From: Hormoscilla sp. GUM202
Lineage (GTDB): Bacteria; Cyanobacteriota; Cyanobacteriia; Cyanobacteriales; Desertifilaceae
Assembly: GCA_005518205.2 (NCBI GenBank)
Contig: RFFC02000016.1
Location: forward strand, 62,001 to 126,000
Direction of reading: 5' to 3'
Length of the DNA: 64,000 nucleotides
Made by a program: the position numbers and the translations under genes. Under the pieces are notes generated by a model. It was not told the origin of the DNA. It ran no database searches and saw nothing but the letters and a program-made list of their open reading frames with translations. Below, piece after piece: positions 56,125 through 64,000 of the stretch. Each line of letters starts with the position of its first letter. The first letter of the stretch is position 1.

Positions 56125-56721
56125 ATGGTTTTATCTGCTTGTGTTATCTCTGACTCACTTCCACCCTTCTATGTAGGTTCATTGTTTCCTTTTCTACCCC
56201 TGGATAGCCTGTTTTCTACTCAGGGAATCATGGTCATGCTGTTGATGGCGTATGCAGGTGCCATGTGGATGTTCCTCAGCAGTGCGCCGAAAGTCCACAC
56301 GATCATGGTGTCGGATCTGGAAATAGCACGACAGTTCTATGAACAATTGTTAGATTTACCAGTAGCAGATGTCCCCCTGCACTACTATTACAACTACGAG
56401 CAAACTTTAGGTGCAACGGGGATCGACCCTCTGTACTTATCGTCTGGGATGGGAAGTACAACTGCTACGTCGATGGACCGTCCTGATGGTTTGTGGTATA
56501 ATCTTAAAAAAAATATCCAGTTGCACGTGATTTCAGGGGCAAGTTTGGGAGCCAAAAATCGCCAGCGTCATGTCTGTTTTGACCACGATTGTCTAGAACA
56601 AGTGCTGATGCGAATCCAGTTGCGAGCGATTAAACACAAAATTCGCCGCGACAAGCCACTGAATTTCTTAGTAAAAGATTTAGAATGTCGCGTGATTGAA
56701 ATGGCAGAAGTGTCTAATTAA
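56125..56721 (+). CDS. VOC/glyoxalase-like protein with N-terminal membrane helix
   Basis: 198 residues. A hydrophobic segment (about residues 36-53, VMLLMAYAGAMWMF) precedes a VOC half: KVHTIMVSDLEIARQFYEQL, LDLPVADVPLHYYYNYEQTL, and RHVCFDHDCLEQVLMRI with possible metal-binding His and a distal Glu. Only one VOC half is present, so a dimer would be needed. I recall this family in cyanobacteria without assigned substrate. ATG at 56230 or 56245 could be the true start, since the first 35 residues look unusual. Confidence 0.65.
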   Translation: MVLSACVISDSLPPFYVGSLFPFLPLDSLFSTQGIMVMLLMAYAGAMWMFLSSAPKVHTIMVSDLEIARQFYEQLLDLPVADVPLHYYYNYEQTLGATGIDPLYLSSGMGSTTATSMDRPDGLWYNLKKNIQLHVISGASLGAKNRQRHVCFDHDCLEQVLMRIQLRAIKHKIRRDKPLNFLVKDLECRVIEMAEVSN

Positions 56722-56794
56722 TGGTTCGTAGATGGTTCGTAGTAAGCACTAAAGTCCTTGCGTTCCGGAAGCACTTTAGTGCTTACTACGAACC
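56722..56794. repeat. AGCACTAAAGTGCTTACTACG palindrome
   Basis: Left half GGTTCGTAGTAAGCACTAAA and right half CTTTAGTGCTTACTACGAAC form a long hairpin between convergent genes. Same unit as the 6006-6118 array, there in tandem. Confidence 0.8.
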
Positions 56795-56795
56795 C

Positions 56796-57944
56796 TTAGC
56801 ACAGCATTTCTAGGATCTGATTTTCAATGGCACTAAAGCGATACTTAACTTTACTCACCGTGCTAGTCCCCTGAGAGATAGAATTCTGAAACTTTTCGTC
56901 ATTCTCCATCATATCGATAAATTTATTCTGTAAATATGACTTGCGTTCCTTCAGAGTTTGCAGTTGTTTCTCGTCCAACTGACCTAGATTAAATGACAAA
57001 GCTTCGAATAAGGCTTTATTCAGTGAAAACTTTTTCTCAGGATTAGCTTTTTCTCGTTTCCGAAAACCAGATTTACCAAAAAGTTCAAAGGCCGCCACCA
57101 TTGCCCACTTGAACTTTGCTTCCAGCAGATAGATTGTGGCATCCTCCATTTGATTGATCTCCGCCATCGTTTGATTGAGAAACACATCTAAGCTTTTTGA
57201 ATTGTAATCTTTGTAGTTAGTAATATTGAAAGATAAAAAGCGCAGGGCAAACTCATGATCCACCATGCGTTTTTTCCGCCAATCTCTAATTCCTGTTGCC
57301 TCCTTGAATTCTAAGGAGTCTGCAAGTCTAGCCAAAAGTTTGGGTGCCTTCCCGGGATTCAAGGCGTGGCGGAGTTCTTGTGGCGACAGAGGCAAACCAC
57401 CTCTGTTAATCCGGCGGAAGATAGTAAACTTAACTTCAGGAGGCGTGCCCTTTTCAATCAGATAGACTGTCAGCAAAGTTTCTTGGATGCGACGCTTATA
57501 ATTACGGGGTAGTTCTTTGTAGGTTGTGCCCTCAAGGGGGGCGAGGAACTCTAGTCCCTTAAGCTTAAGTTCGCCATCGATGACAAACTGCTTGATGGCG
57601 GTCAGCCGTTGTAGCCCATCTATAACCAACCATTTATCCTCATTAGTCGCATCCATGTAAAAAGCAGGCAGGGGGATGCGGATCAGGATCGACTCAATCA
57701 GTCGGCTTTTAGCAGCCTGAGTCCAGATTCCCGCCTGACGCTGAAAATCAGGGGCTAAGTCCAGTTCCTCGTACTCAATGCGTGAAAGCACTAGATCGAT
57801 GGTCATTGGCCTTGTGTCAACCTTAATCAGGGCCGGGTCAAAGGACTCGATGATTATTTCCTCTTCTTCATTGTTCCAGGGATACTCGTAGATGTCAATG
57901 TCATCTTCGAGTTCCTCGATATTTGGGTTGTTTGTATCTGTCAC
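56796..57944 (-). CDS. DUF262 domain protein
   Basis: 382 residues. After an acidic start comes a DUF262 (ParB/GmrS-like) domain: SRIEYEELDLAPDFQRQAGI, SRLIESILIRIPLPAFYMDA and the signature VIDGLQRLTAIKQF (the usual DGQQR is DGLQR here), then FTIFRRINRGGLPLSPQELR. The C-terminal half is helical with no HNH (DUF1524) motif visible, so it is not a full GmrSD restriction enzyme. DUF262 proteins occur in defence loci, yet no ATPase or nuclease partner sits beside it. The neighbour is an IS element. Confidence 0.85.
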   Translation of the reverse strand: MTDTNNPNIEELEDDIDIYEYPWNNEEEEIIIESFDPALIKVDTRPMTIDLVLSRIEYEELDLAPDFQRQAGIWTQAAKSRLIESILIRIPLPAFYMDATNEDKWLVIDGLQRLTAIKQFVIDGELKLKGLEFLAPLEGTTYKELPRNYKRRIQETLLTVYLIEKGTPPEVKFTIFRRINRGGLPLSPQELRHALNPGKAPKLLARLADSLEFKEATGIRDWRKKRMVDHEFALRFLSFNITNYKDYNSKSLDVFLNQTMAEINQMEDATIYLLEAKFKWAMVAAFELFGKSGFRKREKANPEKKFSLNKALFEALSFNLGQLDEKQLQTLKERKSYLQNKFIDMMENDEKFQNSISQGTSTVSKVKYRFSAIENQILEMLC

Positions 57945-58140
57945 AGCAGCTACTCCTTTACTAAGACCGCTATTTTACGCGATCGGGTTATGTATGACTA
58001 CATTAACAAAAGGTAGGTAATTCGGGCTGATAGCAATAAGAGAAGGCAAAACTAGCTCTGGGAGAGACTTCCTGGCTACTCAATGGTATAACCTATGGTA
58101 TTGTACTATGTCCGGCCAGTTGTCGAGCATCACTTGGGGG
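57945..58140. other. Spacer left of the IS66-type element
   Basis: Bases 58079-58140 look like the downstream half of a minus-strand reading frame split by the IS (see 60164-60360). Nothing else is recognised. Confidence 0.4.
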
Positions 58141-60173
58141 AAGTTGCTCAATATGTTGGTGGGGAGTGATTTCCACACGAGAGTAGCTCCTGCAGCTTTT
58201 TAAACAGGAGCTGATGTCGCACTTAATGAGTCTGTCCTTTATAACAAGGAGCTGTAACACCCTTGGTGCTTAGGTGGAAACTACACAAGCGAGACTTGGA
58301 GTCAATGGTTTATGTTTATGTTGGTTTTGGCGGCTGCATCTGTTGAATTAGCGTGGACAACGCTGGCATCTTGAAAGATTTGGAAATTCGATCCTTAATG
58401 TACGAATAAAAATTCACTCCGTTTTTGCGGCAGGTGTCAACCAGAGCCAAAAACACTTCCCACGCCTGAGTCCCCTGTAGAGTGCGGGTTCCATTGGAGA
58501 TTTTGCGCTTAATCACATACTCCCGGACTGTCCGCTCTGCCTCATTATTGTCAAGAGGAACTTCAGGAAAATCTAGAACTAATAGTAAATAAGGCTTCTT
58601 CTGTTTTGTTAAATCAATTCTATGATCTAAAGCACTGTATCCGGTTTGACGGGAAAACAATTTGTCAAATTCGGTTTCAAGCAACAGTTTTTGTTGTCGC
58701 TGCTCTTCTGTGCTTTGCTGTTGATAGGCTTTGAGTTGATAATAGTAAATCCAAAAATAAGAGAGAAATTGTGCCAGGCTTTTTTGATGAGAGGGAACCA
58801 GAGGAGTCAGCTTTTCGTAGTGTCGTCCTTCATGAATCCAGCATAAACTACGATGGTTCGTCTGGTTGTGAAATTGTCCCGCGTCATCAGCCACCAAAAT
58901 ATCTATGTAGTCCCCGAGCTGCTTTTTCTTCTTGTCAGGCAAAATACTGTCAACTAAATCATCTGATTGAACAACTGCTAATTCAGTTGGATCCAACTGC
59001 AATTCGTTTAACATTTGGAGAACTGTTTCAGAGTTTTTGCGCTCTCTGGTAAAAAAACTGCTATAGTAAGGATTGCAGAGTGTGAATACATAGCAATTTT
59101 TCCCATTAACCCGCATCCCCGTATCATCAATTTGGTGATAACTGGTACTGCCCAGTCCCGCTTCTAAAATAGCATTTCGTTCTTCAGTAAATTCTCTTAA
59201 ATATTGCCGAGTTATTAAGTTAGATATTTTTCCCGCCGAGATTACTATTCCCTGAGACTGCAACAATTTAAGAATCTTTTCTTCTGGCACTCGTAACTGA
59301 TAATACAAAGTGAGAACAAATGCTTCGAGTTCACTCCCGTAAGATTTGCCTTTTAATCCTTGCGGCAACTGGGCTTCGTAAAATTTCTCCGTACTAGGTG
59401 AATAGAGTCTTTCTAGTCGATAAATAACCGTGTCTGTTTTAAATATAATATTTTGAATTGTTACTTCTCGGTAGCCTCTATGGGTGATATCTGACGGCAA
59501 GTTACTCCGAGCCAGTTTGATAACCTCTTCTCTGTCAATATGAATAAGTTGGCGACGTTCCTGGGGGGGGGTTTTCGGTTTTTTCTTTTTTCGCTCTCGA
59601 CTATTGGGCTGCTCTGGTTTGGCCTCCGCAGAAGTATCAGCTTTAGAAGTATCAGCTTTGGCTTGAGGTTTGATGTCAGGTTTTCCCTTGTGCCCTTTGA
59701 GCGCGGCTATTTCATCTCTCAATCGTTGATTGTCAGCTTTCAATTCAAGGTTTTGGCTGTATAGGTCTTCTAGGTAATTGAGTAACCGCTGCAAAACTTC
59801 CCGACTTTTTGGGTCGAGATTCTCTGTGTCTTGGTCGAGGTCAGCAAGCCAATTCTTAGTCATGTCTTCCAACTTACTACTTATTTATCGAATTTGTCAA
59901 CCCTGGGCGCGGGATTTTGAAAAAAATCAGCTGTCGCGCATCTCAACTGCATATTCGGGCGCTCGGCTGCCGACTCACCACTTCGAGGTCAAAACCCCCC
60001 ACCCCGTAAGCATTTGAGAAGTTTTCGCTCCTCAAAAATTGCTCTTGTCCTGTTAGGCATTCCGAGGCAGTACAAGGGCTGTTCACTCCAGTCCGATGGC
60101 CCGAGTAACTATGCAGTACCGGCAGTACCCATATTCCTTCACCACCAATATCTTGAGCAATTACACTTGGGGG
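58131..60173 (-). mobile_element. Complete IS66-type element with direct repeats
   Basis: Inverted ends AAGTTGCTCAATATGTTGGT (58141 inward) and TAATTGCTCAAGATATTGGT (from 60163 inward) agree at about 20 of 28 bases. They are flanked on both sides by the direct repeat CACTTGGGGG (58131-58140 and 60164-60173). The element proper is thus 58141-60163, 2023 bp, with one transposase gene, as in the single-ORF IS66 subgroup. IS66 elements normally duplicate 8 bp; the match here is 10-11 bp and may include chance identity. Confidence 0.8.
58316..59872 (-). CDS. IS66 family transposase
   Basis: 518 residues. An N-terminal coiled coil (NLELKADNQRLRDEIAALKG) with leucine-zipper character is followed by a Lys/Pro-rich linker, a helical domain and the DDE catalytic core: YHQIDDTGMRVNGKNCYVFT with the first aspartates, ILVADDAGQFHNQTNHRSLC WIH with the second, and EVPLDNNEAERTVREYVIKR with the glutamate. 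All three acidic residues are intact and the frame is open, so the element could be active. Met at 59863 is an alternative start. Confidence 0.93.
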   Translation of the reverse strand: MEDMTKNWLADLDQDTENLDPKSREVLQRLLNYLEDLYSQNLELKADNQRLRDEIAALKGHKGKPDIKPQAKADTSKADTSAEAKPEQPNSRERKKKKPKTPPQERRQLIHIDREEVIKLARSNLPSDITHRGYREVTIQNIIFKTDTVIYRLERLYSPSTEKFYEAQLPQGLKGKSYGSELEAFVLTLYYQLRVPEEKILKLLQSQGIVISAGKISNLITRQYLREFTEERNAILEAGLGSTSYHQIDDTGMRVNGKNCYVFTLCNPYYSSFFTRERKNSETVLQMLNELQLDPTELAVVQSDDLVDSILPDKKKKQLGDYIDILVADDAGQFHNQTNHRSLCWIHEGRHYEKLTPLVPSHQKSLAQFLSYFWIYYYQLKAYQQQSTEEQRQQKLLLETEFDKLFSRQTGYSALDHRIDLTKQKKPYLLLVLDFPEVPLDNNEAERTVREYVIKRKISNGTRTLQGTQAWEVFLALVDTCRKNGVNFYSYIKDRISKSFKMPALSTLIQQMQPPKPT

Positions 60174-60835
60174 AGATCGCGGTCTTCCCCTGCCATAGCC
60201 CGTACCACTATACCGCCAATTTGATTTTTCTGCCCGGCCGAAGTCAAAGATTTACGTTTTGAGTTACAAAATGTAATATGCGGCTGCTCGACCTGGCTGC
60301 GAATGGCTGCGCTCCCGCAAGGGATACGGCAAAATATCGATATGGTATCTGGCCGCAAGTAATCGGAAGCTATAATAACCCAAGTTGCTACCTATAAAAA
60401 ATCTGACCTCTCAGATAGCATTTTTGCCAATTTTCTCCGCCAAAATGCAGTTTTGGGGTAAAAAAAAGGCGATTTTGGCCAAGGCGATTTTTTGTGTTGA
60501 GGTTCTGTAGGTAGCAATTTAAGTTATAATGGACTAGGTGCTTCGTCTCAACTCGGCTGGAAATTGGGCCTCTACGGTCCGCGGACGGCCCGAAAAATCG
60601 GATATCCCAGAGGAAATGCTACCATCCGATCGGGGTTATATTAGACACCCAACCATCCAGTCCCGGATTGGGTGACCCCAAGCAAACAGCCAGTTTAGAT
60701 GTCGGCGTGAACGTCCTCGACTTAATCGGGGAGACTGGACAAGATGGCCGCATCAGTTTCAAGCTTCATCGCCAGTTGTGCTGTCTTTAACCCTCACAAA
60801 GCTAATAAACGCCCTGTGCAAGTACAACATCGGCA
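60164..60835. other. Spacer between two IS elements
   Basis: Bases 60174-60358 on the minus strand continue across the IS66 insertion (GIVVRAMAGEDRDLPQV then MLDNWPDIVQYHR), so the IS hit some older reading frame of unknown kind. A GGTCCGCGGACGGCCCG repeat lies near 60578-60596. Nothing else is recognised. Confidence 0.5.
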
Positions 60836-62080
60836 TCAGAGATAGTGATAACGCCATCTCTGATATCGAAGGCGACAGCCTGCAAAGCTCGAGCGCATAA
60901 TGTTGAGAGCGCCGACCCAATCACGGGGCGCTTTATAACCGCAATGTGGGCATTTGTAAATCTTTGAGGCGCCTAGCTTTTTGTGGATGTTGCCACAGGA
61001 TGGGCAAGTTTTGCTAGTGTAAGCCTCGTTGCAGCGAACCACCAGTACCCCTTTCCTTTTTGCTGCCTGCTCCAGATGGGAAGCAAACCGTCCCATCGCC
61101 CAAGTAAGCATATTTCTAACAGACTTGCGATTAATTTTACGTTTAGCTTTCAGTACCATAGAGGAAGTTTCGTAGGTCGGCAGAAATATCAACTTGTAAC
61201 TGTTGGTGAGGAGATTGGTAGCTTTCCGATGAACATCATCCACAAGGCAACGAATCTTAAATCACAGCCGCTCGATTACTTGATTATGCTTGTATCGCAA
61301 TCGCTTGTTAATTTTCCCGGTGGCTTTTACTTTTTTTCCTATGAGTTTGTCGAGGTGCAGGCAGAGTTTGCAGCCTGGTGAGCCGCCCGATGTCTCCCTT
61401 TCCAATCTCTAAGACATTATCTCCATCATAACCAGTTAAAAAAGTGCGATTACCTGGGTCGATTGCAATTACTTTATCCGAGCTAGTTGACACTACAGGT
61501 TCATGCTGAGGAAAGCAAGCAAAACATTGTCCCCGCTGGTAGACTATTTCTGTGCCGTAGACACAATTAGCAGGTAATTCATAGCCTTTAGCAACGGTAA
61601 ACTCTAAGTCACCAATCTTCGTTTTGTACCAAGTCCCATTTCTGTACGCATCATTCTTAAACTGAATAGCTTGTGATTTATTACGACACGACCTGTATCG
61701 CAGCCAACTCTTACCCTTCTTGATTTTTCGGGATTGCTTGTGGGCCTGTGTTGCTTCACAGACAGCCTCTTGCCTAGTTTTCCCTAAACATTTTGTCCAC
61801 TCATTTTCTGGTTAGCTTTGTAACCGCTGTATGTACTGGTCTAAAGAGCGACCCTCTGGCAGCCCCCGGTCGTGGTTATAGAACTCGATACATTGGTTGT
61901 AAACCCAACGGTAAGCTGCAAGCCATTGCTTCCAAATAACATGCAGTTCATGTTCGGGGAACAGGGGAATCTTCTTGAGACTGTTCGGCTGGACATTCCG
62001 GCTTTTTTTGTAGGGGTTCTTCCCGTACTTTCGAGGTGATTTCTTTTCGGTACTTTCGTAGACCGTAGAGCCGAGAACTG
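60836..62080 (-). pseudogene. tnpB: TnpB (IS607-type accessory nuclease), inactivated
   Basis: In order: PRKYGKNPYKKSRNVQPNSL and HELHVIWKQWLAAYRWVYNQ (N-terminal wedge), a TAG at 61812-61814, then YRSCRNKSQAIQFKNDAY, RuvC-I as VIAIDPGNRTFLTG, a frame change near 61375, VVRCNEAYTSKTCPSCG and CPHCG (zinc finger), and RuvC-III as RDWVGALNI. All main motifs are still visible, so decay is recent. TnpB is an RNA-guided nuclease whose guide RNA usually lies at the 3' end of its gene; I cannot identify that RNA here. Confidence 0.88.
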
Positions 62081-62730
62081 AAACAGTGAATGATGGACAA
62101 CATATCCTGAACAAGCTCTTGCTCTGGACTGAGCTGCTGTTCATTGAGAACCACGAGTTGGACTGCATTGTACTTGCATAGCCACTCAACCAGTTCCCAC
62201 CCAAATCGGCAGAGTCGATCTCGGTGGGCAACAACAAGCCGCTGGATATCCTGCCTGACAATTCGTTCCAGAATGGATTGAAATGGGTCTCCTTGGGTTT
62301 TTATGATAAGTAAAACTTATATATACGCCAAATAAGGGCTTTCAGCCTTTTTTATTGTCCTAAATTGTATCTCAGTATACAATTTACACTATAAACCCAG
62401 GAGAGCCATTGAAATTTCCGTCGAAAAAAATTAAGCCCTCCACCAATTTCCGAAATGAACTCCGCTTCTGGATAGTGTGCGCGCAGGTACGCAAGTTGTC
62501 GCTCAAGATCTTCACGTTGGGAATAACTTGACACCCTTGCATAGCAAACAGTTGTAGTTGGTAACTCGATTCCTGCAAATATGCGCAATTTCCCTTTTGA
62601 GGAAACGGCGCTGCCCACCTGGTGTCCTGTACGATTGGATTTTTTCTTCTCGCTCCCATCTTCTGAGGGACTCTGGATGTACTCCCAGAAGGTTAGCTGC
62701 CTGGGCTGGGGTATAATACTCATGTTTCAT
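61948..62730 (-). pseudogene. tnpA: IS607-type serine recombinase TnpA, split by a MITE
   Basis: Reads from ATG 62730: HEYYTPAQAANLLGVHPESL and RRWEREEKIQSYRTPGGQRR (MerR-like helix-turn-helix), then a frame change near 62575, then TTTVCYARVSSYSQREDLER with the catalytic serine, AHYPEAEFISEIGGGLNF, then a 123-bp insertion, and after it SILERIVRQDIQRLVVAHRD and AVQLVVLNEQQLSPEQELVQ. Removing the insert plus one 8-bp repeat restores KFQSILERIV. It overlaps the start of tnpB, as usual in IS607. Confidence 0.88.
62285..62407. mobile_element. 123-bp MITE inside tnpA with 8-bp target duplication
   Basis: Flanked by ATTGAAAT at 62277-62284 and 62408-62415. Ends are GGGTCTCCTTGGGTTTTTAT and, reversed, GGCTCTCCTGGGTTTATAGT: inverted with one base offset. 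No ORF. Precise removal repairs the tnpA frame. Confidence 0.85.
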
Positions 62731-62929
62731 GTATAATTGAGTAATGCTCGGTTTTTGTTAGATTACATTGGTTTGATTAGCTTTATATTTCTAACTCTAG
62801 CCACAACCAAACTCCGCTGTGTCTAGTAAACATACGGAAATTTTAAATATTTAGATTACATATAATGAGCCCGCTGGTACTGTTCTTTTGCCACCCAGGG
62901 AGATGTGTAAGTTTTTGGGCACTTAGTCA
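62731..62929. other. Spacer
   Basis: AT-rich; contains the upstream end of the IS607 element and the decayed start of the barrel gene. No clear element end was found. Confidence 0.35.
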
Positions 62930-63342
62930 CAACTCCCCGGACTTGGCTGTGGCTGTGGGAGTCAATAATGCTATCCGTTGGGGTGAAACCGATGGCGGTT
63001 CCAGTGTTTATGCCGTGGCCAGTAAGATGTTTCGCCTCACGTTCAAGCTCCCTTTAGTCGCCTCTATGTTTCTGCTGGTCTGGGTGGCGGACAATATCGT
63101 TCTGAAGCGGATATTGACAATGATGTTGATTCGGTTGGCTTGTTTGGCTCTGTGGCCGTGCAAGTGGTGCCACAGATGCATGCGATCGCCGAATGGACGG
63201 GTCAGGATTTGACAGTCGGAATATCCGTAGTCCCATTCCAGAACCTGCCCCTGGTAATTACACCAGCTGTGACTGATATCACAGGTAATGCTGGTGATGG
63301 GAGTAGATTTATCTTAGGGATTGGCTACGGATTTTCTTTTTA
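62930..63342 (+). pseudogene. Outer-membrane beta-barrel-like protein, frameshifted remnant
   Basis: One frame gives SPDLAVAVGVNNAIRWGETD and GSSVYAVASKMF, and after a break near 63045 another frame gives FSRLYVSAGLGGGQYRSEAD, SVAVQVVPQMHAIAEWTGQD, VITPAVTDITGNAGDGSRFI and ends GIGYGFSF before TAA. Alternating hydrophobic residues and the terminal aromatic F fit an outer-membrane barrel. The N-terminal part is missing. It sits just upstream of a CHAT remnant, a pairing I recall from other cyanobacteria. Confidence 0.65.
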
Positions 63343-63355
63343 AGCACAAACAACC

Positions 63356-63769
63356 ATGAAAATTGGTAAATGCATCAAGACTGGTAGGGTTGGCGATCGC
63401 GATTAACCTGATTGTCATCTCCATACCACCTGTTTATCCTCAAAGTGGCAATCAGTCCGATGTCACCGGTCCTAATCCCGTGGAAATTATCCCAGATATT
63501 CCCCAGCCCGAGGTAGAATAAATTCCCGTAGATAGCAACATTAGTAACGTAGCCGTCGATCGCGATACTTTTGACAATCGCTTTTCCAAAGCTGATTTCA
63601 ATCAAGCTGTCGAGCAATTTGAACAGTTGCAAGCCTTCAGCTATGCTCAACACTTTAATATCGAATACTTTGATTTTTTCAATGGACAAAGGTCTGCGTG
63701 CTTTTCCTATTGCTGCCCTCAACAATGGCGAACAGTTTCTGATTGAAAAGTATGCTGTGGGTTTGATTG
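63356..63769 (+). pseudogene. CHAT-domain secreted protein, heavily decayed
   Basis: ATG at 63356 starts MKIGKCIKTGR; after a frame change the signal-like LAIAINLIVISIPPVYPQSG follows, then PNPVEIIPDIPQPEVE, a TAA where a Gln codon is likely, then DTFDNRFSKADFNQAVEQFE. A further frame change near 63685 marks a large internal deletion, after which LRAFPIAALNNGEQFLIEKY and AVGLI belong to the CHAT protease-like domain. A group II intron then interrupts it. CHAT domains are caspase-like; this copy cannot work. Confidence 0.7.
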
Positions 63770-64000
63770 TGCGATTTGTTCAGGTATAAGCTGTAAATCA
63801 GTGAAATCCTGGTTGGTTTCATTAGCCAACAACTGTGGTACTCATGGGGGTCCAAATCCCCCCCTCCAGGTACGGGAGAGACTCCGGTCCTTAATGCTGC
63901 TGAGTGACATCACAGTGGTGTGAAGCAAGGACTTAAATGTAGGCAAGCTGGCAGCCTAAAGCCGGCAACGCCGCTTGGGAAGATGCTCATGGTTAGAATA
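63770..64000 (+). mobile_element. Group II intron, 5' part (cut by window end)
   Basis: Begins GTGCGATTTG at 63770 inside the CHAT remnant. Shared strings with the intron at 28335 include GGGACTTAAATG-like CAAGGACTTAAATGTAGGCA, GGCAGCCTAAAGCCGG and GATGCTCATGGTTA, so they belong to the same ribozyme class. Whether it encodes a reverse transcriptase lies beyond the window. Confidence 0.85.

Noticed and set aside
61308..61493. Separate small gene with IDPGNRTF
   Set aside because: It is the RuvC-I part of the broken tnpB and not a gene of its own.

Overview
The window is cyanobacterial chromosome. The octamer GCGATCGC (HIP1) is scattered through it, and several genes are known mainly or only from cyanobacteria: the RuBisCO chaperone Raf1, the CGLD27/DUF1230 protein, the DUF3038-DUF4335 pair, a BicA-type bicarbonate transporter, a Urt urea transporter with an NtcA-type promoter, and a tRNA-fMet with a group I intron. 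The large number of intergenic palindromes, decayed genes, group II introns and IS elements suggests a large, repeat-rich genome, most likely of a filamentous Oscillatoriales-type organism. That taxonomic placement is inference.

Layout. 1-2.9 kb: end of a glycosyltransferase, rsfS, a DUF1230 membrane protein, an asparaginase and the intron-bearing initiator tRNA. 3.8-9.3 kb: a DUF697-type GTPase, a frameshifted HAD phosphatase, three fused gene remnants (CheC, PIN toxin, cation antiporter) and bicA. 9.4-18.6 kb: an array of TPR-glycosyltransferase paralogues (one inverted and truncated, one lacking its 5' part, two intact) around a repetitive FG-GAP/cadherin-like protein. 19.4-23.3 kb: a family 2 glycosyltransferase, a small conserved protein and a phosphotransacetylase-like protein, two of them carrying in-frame repeat insertions. 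23.3-27.6 kb: wreckage of a stress-type cluster (beta-helix, kinase and VWA genes) invaded by a group II intron that holds a P-loop kinase-like ORF instead of a reverse transcriptase. 27.9-31.3 kb: a DprA-like gene split by an ORF-less group II intron, a MAPEG gene split by a 100-bp element, yajQ and an OmpA-domain protein. 31.6-36.6 kb: a decayed membrane protein gene, a possible toxin/immunity pair, DUF4335 and DUF3038 separated by a 113-bp tandem duplication, and apt. 37-43 kb: a peptide-type ABC permease, a WD40 protein, tRNA-Ala, raf1 and small hypotheticals. 43.3-49.2 kb: urtD, urtC, urtB and urtA on the minus strand. 49.5-56.7 kb: a PAAR-like protein, a RelE/HigB toxin-antitoxin pair, several broken antitoxin, DUF29 and MFS genes, coaX and a VOC protein. 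56.8-64 kb: a DUF262 protein, a complete IS66-type element with target-site duplication, a broken IS607 element carrying a MITE, and a decayed beta-barrel/CHAT pair ending in a third group II intron.

Housekeeping genes (rsfS, yajQ, apt, raf1, coaX, bicA, urt) look intact. The gaps between them are being reshaped by small palindromes, MITE-like elements, tandem duplications and introns. The points most worth a second look are the P-loop ORF inside the group II intron at 24.5-25.6 kb, the in-frame insertion of palindromic repeats into coding sequence in at least five genes, and the TPR-glycosyltransferase/adhesin array. All calls come from reading the sequence; no database search was run.
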